Source: Ulota crispa | Lineage: Eukaryota; Streptophyta; Bryopsida; Orthotrichales; Orthotrichaceae | DNA: 64,000 nucleotides | Direction: 5' to 3' | Assembly: GCA_963920765.1 (NCBI GenBank) | Contig: OY987247.1 | Coordinates: forward strand, 15,038,471 to 15,102,470 | Shown: positions 55,710 through 64,000 of the stretch, piece after piece | Numbering within the stretch: the first letter of the stretch is position 1 | How the letters are laid out: the number at the start of each line of letters is the position of its first letter | Made by a program: the position numbers and the translations under genes | The notes under the pieces: generated by a model | What the model was told of the DNA's origin: nothing | The model's database searches: none | What the model saw: only the letters and a program-made list of their open reading frames with translations

Positions 55710-57082
55710 TATTTGCGTCATAATCATTTTGTAATTCCTAAATATGCCCAATCAAGACCTAAAATACCATTGAAGGATTAATCCAAAATTACATATACAA
55801 TAATCCAATACTACTGTTTCCTTTGCTATATACAGTGATTTACATGTAAACAACAAGACACACAAACATCTAATGCGGTTACAAAAACGAGATTTCCGTG
55901 TCATCCTAAAAATAGAAAATAATTAAATATTGGGGATGCTCCTAAAGTTCTAAGTTCTAACTGTAAAAATATTCAAAATTAGGGATTTTTTCAAATTCTC
56001 AAATTGAAATAGAAACTAGAGTACATAAACCTCATTTCATAAATTGGATTCAAATTCAAACAACGTTGTTTTTTTGGATACATTTAAGATCTAGAGCAAG
56101 TAGAAGCAAGTAGAAACAGGTTGGCAAATCACAAGTTAGCAAATCACAGTAGGATAGCAGATTTTGTGATCCATAATTGTGGCAACTTCTTATGCATTAA
56201 GGTCACACATAGCTCAGTAACACAATTTCCAACACCATCCAAAGCAATTTCCATTCAAACAACCCCCAAAATAAGAATGAAATGAAAAAAACTTTTGCAA
56301 CCAACTCATCTGCTATTTTGCAGTCATCCAAACTTCAGTTTTACCAATTTTATCTCGTGCCGCCAAACATTAAAACGTTGAAACAGTGCAAGACAACATT
56401 AACATAAACCAACAAAGACGTAACAACCATATGAACTCATCATAACATCCCTCAATAAGTGAAAACTTTTTGCAATTGTAAGCATGAAGGTAATAAGATT
56501 AAAGTTGTGAAAACAAATTGGAAATACCGTCAGCCAAAAGAGAGTTATCAACATTCAAAGTCAGCAGCTCTTTGACATCTTTGGCCAACAATTTGTTGGT
56601 TTATGATTTCTTGCACTTACAGAATAACTCACATCCTAGATACCCACAACAGCTGCAGGCGATGTAAACACTCCTCAACCCAGCCACAGTTACACAGAAG
56701 CCCCATCTTCGCCATTAGAAGGTACGACTCCACCAACAATCTCCCAACATCCAGTGCATACTGAGTAAACTACAACGAACCAAGATGAAAAACTAAAATC
56801 CAGCCAATACTCATTCCAAACTCTCATCCCTTCCATATTCCAGAAACACCAGTTAACGGTCCATACCTAAACACCAACATAAATCTTTATATCCAAATTC
56901 CCATAGAACATACACCCACCTATCAGTGCCACTGCTTGCCAAAACTCAAACACCTAAATGACAAACCCTCTTGATAATCAATCACCACAGGTGATGAAGT
57001 CCAGATGCTAAACAACCAACGTGGCCAGGATCGACATGCTGTGCAACAGTGATTGATTCAACCCACGGCCTTCTCGGCGGCG
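55710..57082. other. 3' flank of NDUFS6; no other gene recognised
   Basis: AT-rich. The part next to 57083 will include the NDUFS6 3' UTR. Short frames only. Confidence 0.5.
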
Positions 57083-58778
57083 TCAGTGGTGCCCATGCGC
57101 ATCCCCTTGGTAGTATCGAAGCCCGCAGTACTTGCACACCGCCGGCTCTCTGCCGTCTAAGCTTATGTACTCTGTCGGGTGCCCCAACGCTGGGTCCGTC
57201 CCTGCACATCCCAACCCCACATCATCCACGTCAGCTCAGCTGAGCTCCTCCGTTTCCAAACGATGCTATTTGGTGAGCACAAAACGGTGAGCCATGGGCA
57301 GGAATTCAAGATTCTGAGCAAGGAACAGATTCTCAATTCAAAATCAATGGGATAACTAAAAACATAGCAAGTTTTTCAAGAGATAATAGGTCAAAATGCA
57401 TAACTATAAGGCCCTGTGTACACGGAACTATAGGGCCCTGTGTACACGGTTACAGGTGGAATTGATTATGTTGACAAAAAAAATCCCCACTCATGGCTCA
57501 CGGATCCCCGCTCATGACACAGCATTCCCCATGGCATGGCTGCGTACCTCCTTCGCAGGCCACCACGCGTGCATCCACCTTGATGGGCGCCACCTCGTCT
57601 ATCAACTGCATCGGCGACCTCTTCTCCGTGTTCTGCTCCCACCCCCGTCCACCGCCCACAAATGTACACGTCAGTGCTTCGAACCCTAAACCCTCGCTTC
57701 CTTTCGCAAACGACCACCTCTCACGCACTCTGCCAGTTTCTCTTCCGTCTTCAGCCCAGTCCTACGCTGTTCCAGCCTCTGGCCGTTAAAGCTACCACAC
57801 CTCGCCAACATGCAACCCGAGCTTCGCACTCTCCAAAGCTTGATGGGTATAGTTCACACCCGAGGTCATCCCTCAACGGCTTGCAACTCAGCGCATCCGT
57901 TTCATATCTACATGTCCACTTATCTGCGCTGCTGCACAACAGCTGATGCATTCGTTCCGCTACATCCAGGATACGTAGCTGCTTTCCATTGGTGGAGTAC
58001 TTTCAGAGGCTTGCATAAACCCTAATATCGCCAATGCCACCCCTATTCTGGTGACTTCTGCACTGGTTTTATCGTGATGCGTATTCAATATCAATCATAA
58101 ACCTGCTATTTAAGAGCATCGCTCAGAACGGGGACCAACACCTGCGTACTTCTATTACCATGCAGACGAGCTCTACTTCAACTTGAGAACCCGCAAACGC
58201 GACACTGACGCGGAATTCACCGCAACGCTACACATACAAAGCCCGCATTCCGGTACATGCCTAACCCTTTCGAGCAATCGGGGAATGAGATTAGGGTGTC
58301 CAAGCCCAGCAACACAGCTCAGGTAGCATCAACGCCCGTCATTCTGTGACATTCCTGCCACGGCTAGCGATCGCGACGGATTCGAAACGAACAAAAAGAG
58401 CAACGAGCTCATCTCCTCCCGGAAACCGATCCCGTGCCACAGACATTAGGGCACCCAGAAGTGGCCCCCCTTCCCCTTCTCCCGTCAACCCCAGAACTCA
58501 CGGGAATGTGAATCCAACACAACTACCAGTGTGGAACATCCCTCGCTCCACATCGCATAGCGAGTGATCTCTAGAACAGCAAAAAGAGAAAAGAGAATGC
58601 AAGAAGAGCGACGAACCTGCATCCACTTGGCGGTGTGGTCGTCGCTCATGAAGCGCAGCGACGACAAGAAAGGCGACGGAGACGACGCTGCAAGAGGGGG
58701 CGCCGCATGGCGCAGCGGAGCAGGGTGGCGGAGGACGGCATGGGCCAAGCGGGTGAGAGACCGCACACTCCTCGCCAT
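57083..58778 (-). CDS. NDUFS6: NADH:ubiquinone oxidoreductase subunit NDUFS6 (complex I, mitochondrial)
   Basis: Zinc-binding accessory subunit of mitochondrial complex I (13-kDa-type), 121 aa. Exons: 58617-58778, 57548-57632, 57083-57201. Junctions (ATGCAG|gttcg; ggagcag|AACACG; GGAG|gtacg; gtgcag|GGACGG) keep frame. Residues 1-47 are Arg/Ala/Ser-rich without acids, a typical mitochondrial presequence. The mature part has HTAKWMQ at the exon 1 end, then RSPMQLIDEVAPIKVDARVVACEGG, then ALGHPTEYISLD and CKYCGLRYYQ. Expected zinc ligands are present: C80, H90, C105, C108. Length and His-rich tail match plant members. The start is ATG 58778; an in-frame GTG two codons upstream was rejected. Intron 1 (984 bp) is GC-rich and holds several spurious frames. 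Confidence 0.93.
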
Positions 58779-59447
58779 CGCCACTCTTGCTCAATTCCTC
58801 CAATTCGCTTCAGTGCTGCAGCTTTGGCGATTTGCACCGCATTCCGCACTGCCTGCCTCTCTTCTTCCTCTGTCTGTGTGTCTGTCTGTCTAGACCGTGG
58901 TCCATCCATAGGATGTCTCTTTGAATGACGACGAGATGAATTTGGACTCTCTGGATGGATGATATCTAAATCAAGTATCAGTTTGTCAGAAAAATTCTGT
59001 TTTTCGTTTGATTTTTTTTCACAAGTGATCACAAACAAACACATGGTTTAATATGGAAGGCAAAAAACTATCTCGTTAGATGCACTCGTATTTTAGGTAA
59101 CCCAAATTGTGAGAAAATTTAAAGATATGGTTTTAGGTCTTAAATTGTCATTGTTGCAGATTTCATGAGGTTAGCATGTATTATTGACTATTGTAACTTC
59201 CTAGGCACTTGCCACATCAATCAAAACAATAAGAAATCTTGTAGATCACTGTAGCGGGGTGGTTGTGGTGACCAGCCTAGCATTTATGGGTTAAGTGAAG
59301 GTTAAGGAGGAACCAATGAGGGGGAGATTTGCAAAATAATAGAAAGTCAATGGAATGAAACATCATAAAAACTTGTCGAGATTTGAATGAATTGGATGAA
59401 AACTAGCTAGGTTTTTGAATATGTCTAATTGTAGTGTAACTACATAC
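58779..59447. promoter_or_regulatory. Upstream region of NDUFS6
   Basis: The first ~130 bp upstream (58779-58910) is GC-rich and includes a TCTG/TGTC microsatellite (58862-58886), consistent with a promoter and leader on -. The remainder to 59447 is AT-rich with nothing recognised. Confidence 0.45.
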
Positions 59448-59778
59448 TAAAGTAGGAGGTTCTAAAAACGTGCATGCTCTAAAATAGTGCACCTCCTCAA
59501 ATGTACTTTGTTTGTACATGTTGTTTTCCATAACCCTTCAACAATACATAAGCAATGTACATTTGAGGAGGTGCACCATTTTAGAGCCCAACAGCCTTTG
59601 CACTTCAAAATTTCATAACTAATTCCATAAAGCTTCCAAAATTTTGAAACAATTTGGGTTAGATGCCAATTCCTGTTGTCTTTCAAGGAAAATTTACTAA
59701 AAAATATTTTAAGAAGTTTCTCCTCCCCAAAGTTCAATTTTAACCCTTAGATGCTCCATTCATGAGCCTCCTACCTTA
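59448..59778 (-). mobile_element. MITE family H copy 1
   Basis: The ends TAAAGTAGGAGG and GAGCCTCCTACCTTA are inverted repeats. A subterminal hairpin has arms gtgcacctcctcaaatgtac / gtacatttgaggaggtgcac (about 59498-59575). On - a frame reads FSKFSLKDNRNWHLTQ, which recurs in H4 and, interrupted, in H2 and H3. Confidence 0.8.
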
Positions 59779-59979
59779 TGGTCACAATTATAAGCATTTT
59801 TTTGTAAGTTAAGTTGTTTTGAAAGTACGCTGGTCAATAAACTATCTTATATAGCAACTAGATCTAAAATTGCTAGTGTGCGCTTTTTAATAGAAGTGAA
59901 GAAACAAAAATATACTAAAAAAAATAAACTAATTTTCAATTCAGAAGTATATTTGAAAAAATAAGCTTGTAAAGTGAGG

Positions 59980-60280
59980 TACACTTAATATTGCCTTTAG
60001 GTTGCCCTAGATTAATTTCTTGACATTTTACACTATATATATATTTTGTGCTGCTACAATAGTTTTCAGCAATAATTATTGCAATAGATAATTTCTAAAG
60101 GGCCTTGCAACCAAAACGAAGCTACAAAAAATCAAATTAGAGTCATCCAAGTTGCATATCATGTGAAATCTTAAAAAATTAAGTGTGCCTCCAAGTGGTC
60201 AAGTGATGAGTCATGAAGTAACTTTTCAAGGTAAGACAACCTAATTGTCAAGGTGACCTAAATGCAATATTTTGTGTAGC
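59980..60280. mobile_element. MITE family J copy 5
   Basis: Begins ...cctttaggttgccctag and ends ...ggtgacctaaatgcaata; internal phrases (caataattattgcaatag, cctccaagtgg, gatgagtcatgaagtaactt) match J1-J4. Confidence 0.75.
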
Positions 60281-60480
60281 AGATTAACATCTTTACAACA
60301 ACTGGAGCAAGATTGTCACATTTTAAGTCCATTTTAGAAATTTTCAATTTCAATTTCAAAAATGATATTAGTATACTTTTGAGAGCTTTGACCTTATAAA
60401 TAAACTCCAGGAAAATTTTGATGAATACCCTTAAATTTGCAACATATGTACAAATGCAAACTTCAAAAATCTACATCCAT

Positions 60481-60802
60481 TAAGATAGGAGGCTCATAAA
60501 CTACCTAGGCTCTAAAACCGTCCACCTTCTTAAATGTACTCCGCTAGTACATGCTATTTTTCATAACCTTCAACAATGTCTAAGTAGTGTACATTTGAGG
60601 AGGTGGACAGTTTTAGAGCCTTATGCCACTTCAACTTCACTACTAGTTCCACAAAGCTCCAAAAAATGTGAAATAACTTGCGTTAGATGCCAATTTCTCT
60701 TGTCTTTCAAGGAAAATTTAGTGAAAAAATTTCAAGTAGCTTCACCTCCCCCAAAATCCAGTTTTAGCCCTTACATGGTTGGTTTATGAGCCTCCTACCT
60801 TA
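60481..60802 (-). mobile_element. MITE family H copy 2
   Basis: The ends TAAGATAGGAGGCTCATAAA and TTTATGAGCCTCCTACCTTA. It has the conserved hairpin (accgtccaccttcttaaatgtac / gtacatttgaggaggtggac-type). Same orientation as H1. Confidence 0.85.
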
Positions 60803-60875
60803 GTCACACATAAACTACAAAAATAATCCTACGTGTTATACTGTGTCATAACATATCTCCAAAAATTGAAGAGAC

Positions 60876-61205
60876 TAAGGTAAGAGGCTCAAAAATCGAC
60901 TATCTAAGGGTTGAAACTGAATTTTGGGGAGGTAGAACTTCTTGAAATAATTTTTAGTAAAATTTCCTTGAAAGACAAGAAGAATTGACATCTAACCCAA
61001 ATTGTTTCATATTTTTTGGAGTTTTGTAAAATTAGTTGTGAAATTTTGAAGTGAAAAGGTCATAGGGCTCTAAAATGGTGCACGTCCTCAAATGTACATC
61101 AGCTGTACATTATACAAATCTATGAAAAAATACATGTACAGAATGAGGACATTTTGGAGGGTGAGCGATTTTCGAGCGTGGACGATTTTCGAGCCTTCTA
61201 CCTTA
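60876..61205 (+). mobile_element. MITE family H copy 3, upstream of PAM16
   Basis: The ends TAAGGTAAGAGGCTCAAAAA and CGAGCCTTCTACCTTA. It is inverted relative to H1/H2. It ends 280 bp before the PAM16 ATG and so lies within or next to its promoter. The peptide frame has one stop (TGA in place of the conserved Trp). Confidence 0.85.
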
Positions 61206-61485
61206 CGTGGACCGGAGTTCCTTCTAACTTTACTTTATTGTGGTGTTGACAGATGTCCTCGCAAGATAGGCTGCCAAAACGCTCATGTCTTCTGGACACT
61301 TCCGGCGTGGTTTGAGAACCTCAGAGTTAGGGTTTGCCGCTCCATTCTCCTGTCGCACATTTCTCTTGCGATTGCGAGGTCTTTTGTCGTCCAGAAATCG
61401 ATACCTTTGTAGTCGTGCAGGAAATTCTGGCTTGCAAGGTTTGTAGGAGTTTCTAGGTCAGAAATTCTTTCCGTTGCGAGCGAAG
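61206..61485 (+). promoter_or_regulatory. PAM16 promoter and 5' leader
   Basis: A compact 280-bp interval between MITE H3 and the PAM16 ATG. It contains a telo-box (TTAGGGTTT at 61327-61335, reverse AAACCCTAA), a motif common in plant promoters of housekeeping and growth-linked genes. No TATA box is obvious. Confidence 0.55.
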
Positions 61486-61851
61486 ATGGCGACAAAGCTG
61501 CTTGCGAATTTGATAGTCATGGGGTCGGGTGTGGTGTTGAGAGCCATCTCGCAAGCTTATCGACAAGCCATCGTGAATGCGAGCAAGACGGGCGTGGCGC
61601 AGGAGACGGTGCAGAATATGGCGCACAAGGTGAGCAAGACGATGACGGAGCATGAGGCGCGGCAGATTCTCGGCGTGGCGGAGAGTGCCCCCTGGGAGGA
61701 TGTTCTCAAGAAGTACGAGACGCTTTTCGAGAACAACACCAAGGTTGGCTCGTTTTATCTGCAATCGAAAGTGTTTCGAGCGAAGGAATGTCTTGAAGCG
61801 GCCAGGGAAAGAAACAAGAATACCGGGGAAGGGCAAGGGCAAGGGCAGTGA
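61486..61851 (+). CDS. PAM16: PAM16 (TIM16/MAGMAS), mitochondrial import-motor subunit
   Basis: J-like subunit of the presequence-translocase-associated motor, 121 aa. On the matrix side of the inner membrane it binds PAM18 and restrains it in stimulating mtHsp70. The N-terminus (ANLIVMGSGVVLRAISQAYRQA) is the hydrophobic, amphipathic segment typical of the family. GVAQETVQN precedes the J-like domain (about 53-105), with MTEHEARQILGV, PWEDVLKKYETLF and GSFYLQSKVFRAKECLEA. As in the family, no HPD motif is present. The C-terminus ends in a Gly/Gln repeat from a gggcaa microsatellite. ATG at 61486 was chosen; an in-frame TTG four codons upstream is not a plausible start. The whole frame is in one exon, whereas I recall the Arabidopsis gene having introns, so retroposition is possible. 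No poly-A tract proves this. Confidence 0.95.
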   Translation: MATKLLANLIVMGSGVVLRAISQAYRQAIVNASKTGVAQETVQNMAHKVSKTMTEHEARQILGVAESAPWEDVLKKYETLFENNTKVGSFYLQSKVFRAKECLEAARERNKNTGEGQGQGQ

Positions 61852-62392
61852 CTTTTCCTCCAATTGGCTCATATTAGGGTTTTGCACGAAGAAGCGCGCG
61901 GCGTGTGCGAAGAGCACACACACCAGCAGCGAAGCAGATGAAGAGATTTCTGTAAAGGGAGCTCATCGGAGAAATTAACAAGAAAATTGCAAGAGACACA
62001 CAGCTGTGTTTGTGTGATTGTAATTCCTGCTTCTATAGTTCTTTGACCTAAAAAAATTGCTTGGTGGGAAGCCATTTAAAGGACTGCACGAGATTATTAC
62101 TTTTTGTCAGCATCAGGCTTCCAGGTGAGGCTTCAATCTGCGACTCCCTTTCTAATATCACGAATATGTATGTTTGGGGTTCAAGCTTTGATGTATTTCT
62201 CTGGCCATCTCGCCGATTAAGGTAGTGAATATCATTTTCATCATTTGAAGCATTCAACGTGTCGGCTGTGATTTTTGAGGTATGTTTTGAGTTGGGGAAA
62301 GATCACTTCGGGAAAGTGTTAAATTTATTGAGATGAAAGCTTTATCTGTATGTGTGAATTTTTGATGCGATTTCAAACTGAGAGGTTTAGAC
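61852..62392. other. PAM16 3' flank
   Basis: It contains the 3' UTR of PAM16. Frames on - here overlap the gene's 3' flank and carry no motif. Nothing else recognised. Confidence 0.5.
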
Positions 62393-62730
62393 TAAGGTAG
62401 GAGGTCCATAAACCGACCATCTAAGGGCTGAAACTGAATTTTGGGGGAGGTGAAACTTCTTGAAATGTTTGTTCAGTAAATTTACCTTGAAAGACGAGAG
62501 GAATTGGCATCTAACCCAAGTTGTTTCATATTTTTTGGAGCTTTGTGGAATTAGTTATAAAATTTCGAAGTTGAAATGGCATAGGGCTCTAAAACCGTCC
62601 ACCTCACCTCCTCAAATGCATACTTGCTTGTACATTGTTGAAGACTATGAAAAATAGCATGTACAAACGAAGTACATTTGGGAAGGTGCACAGTTTTAGA
62701 GCCTGAGCGGAATATGAGCCTCCTACCTTA
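62393..62730 (+). mobile_element. MITE family H copy 4
   Basis: The ends TAAGGTAGGAGGTCCATAAA and ATGAGCCTCCTACCTTA. The + frame includes FSKFTLKDERNWHLTQVVS, the best-preserved instance of the family-H peptide. The hairpin is present but one arm carries a small insertion (cacctcacctcctc). Confidence 0.85.
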
Positions 62731-64000
62731 CTGTAAGTGACAATAGAGAACCCCTTTCCAATTAACGATCAGTGGCCATAGACATTCGGTCAAGTCATGC
62801 GTAGACTATTATACTAATTGAACGCCAACCTAGTGTATGTATGAATAGATGAACTGCTGTTGGTAATGGTGGTGAATATAGGAAACGGGATCAATCCCCT
62901 AAGGTTTTAGTACCCTTTGCATTTAGTTGCTGCATCGTGTATAAGGGCTGTGTGATGGTCTACATCATAGTTTCATGATGTTGGGATGTCTCTTCAACAA
63001 TTGAACAATATAGTTGATTGTCAGTTGGTCTATACTGTTGAGCCATGTTGAAATGGTACAGATGATTTTCATCTCCTTTTTCGTCGTTCTTCTTTGAGCT
63101 GATAACTTGACGTTGAAATGGTTAACTTTCATTACAGATTGGGTATTTATAGTCTCTGATGGTATTAAATAAAGGCTTGTCATTGCAGCACATTATGGGA
63201 GCTACGATTAATATTAAGCATAGCTGAGAACAGTGTTTGTGTTTTATCTTTGTTTACTTGCTATCCTTGAAATCATCATTGAATTTAAGAAATCTTTCCC
63301 ACCACTGGTTGAAGAAAGCACGTGATGTATACAGAGAAAGACACATACGTGCATATATGCATATATACATTCCATGAGTTTTATATGTAGTTGCACTGCA
63401 ATTCTCCTGGATGATAAATAGGGTGTTGTAATAGATGGTTTACTTGGAGTGGTAACCACACTGGCTTGCCGGTATGTATGACGCGTTAATCATACTGATG
63501 CTTGTGTTGTGTGGTACGTGGTTTGATCAGTTTCAATCATCCTCAAGCTGAGCGGAGCAGAACAGAGCAGACCGGACGGATTTAATTGTTGTAGTTACCA
63601 TATTGATTGTTCAATTATAGGGTTTTTTTGGGAGGCTTGAGATTGCAGCTCGTTTACTGAAGTTCTTATAATGTTGCATGTGTAACCTCTATTGTTTACT
63701 ATACTCCACGAGCATCCAAGTCGGGATTGGTTTATGCACGTGGATTGATTGAAGCAATCGTTAAAATAGAGAAATAGATGTGAACTTTACAGTACGTGCA
63801 GATTTTTTTGAATGATTGAAATTTGCTCATTTCTAGCTCATGAGCGCAGCAGTAGCTAATTAACTAATAAGCACAAATGACATTCTTAACAGTTGTGCTA
63901 GGTCTTGTATACGTTTTTTGAACGGGATTGGTGTGCTGTGATGATACTTCGATTTAACGTCCAATCCATGATGGTAGTGTGTTGCATATTCCAATGGTTG
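62731..64000. other. AT-rich end of window, nothing recognised
   Basis: No gene, tRNA or TIR element could be supported up to the window end. A gagcagaacagagcaga-type short repeat lies at 63550-63575. Confidence 0.45.

Noticed and set aside
57493..58025. Several plus-strand frames opposite NDUFS6
   Set aside because: They are shadows of exon 2 and of the GC-rich intron 1, with no motif.
58485..58784. 99-codon minus frame read straight through as one protein
   Set aside because: The frame enters intron 1 of NDUFS6 after the ATGCAG donor; the spliced product matches the family and the read-through part does not.

Overview
The window looks like nuclear DNA of a streptophyte, most likely a non-flowering land plant, although the sequence alone does not fix the species. 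The evidence is GT-AG introns, a plant-type double-AP2 transcription factor, plant-type PAM16 and NDUFS6 proteins, a telo-box promoter motif, and plant-type MITEs (Stowaway-like, CACTA, PIF/Tourist-like, hAT). Intergenic DNA is AT-rich and dense in DNA-transposon remnants. I found only one LTR-retrotransposon trace, a solo LTR.

Four genes can be built exon by exon. (1) A WRINKLED1/ANT-type double-AP2 transcription factor on + (CDS 34080-37137, nine exons including a 9-nt microexon, 514 aa), with a TATA box and two uORFs. (2) An RRM RNA-binding protein on - (37845-39817, at least two coding exons, 317 aa), convergent with the AP2 gene. (3) Complex I subunit NDUFS6 on - (57083-58778, three exons, 121 aa). 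(4) The mitochondrial import-motor subunit PAM16 on + (61486-61851, single exon, 121 aa). Genes 3 and 4 both serve mitochondria but lie 2.7 kb apart with repeats between them. Decayed coding pieces include a possible copine/vWA fragment (about 4.5 kb) and a hAT transposase C-terminus inside a short TIR element (44.3-44.9 kb).

Region by region: 0-5 kb is mostly unassigned AT-rich DNA with a 27-bp minisatellite and a foldback. 5-33 kb is a mosaic of MITE families, including a 1.2-kb giant foldback at 17.1-18.3 kb. 33-40 kb is the gene island. 41-56 kb is again MITE mosaic with nested insertions, the solo LTR and mini-CACTA elements. 56-62 kb holds NDUFS6 and PAM16, with four copies of one hairpin-bearing MITE family around PAM16. 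62.7-64 kb shows nothing recognisable.

The most striking unnamed structure is a superfamily of about 18 elements. Their ends read TTAA-CCCCTRA..., their interiors fall into at least six families (A-F here), and they are bounded by TTAA on both sides. Two copies sit inside other MITEs whose uninterrupted relatives are also in the window, and these comparisons indicate insertion into a 4-bp TTAA-type site. That is the hallmark of piggyBac-type transposition, which is not a commonly described MITE source in plants. Several MITE families also carry short peptides that look conserved between diverged copies.
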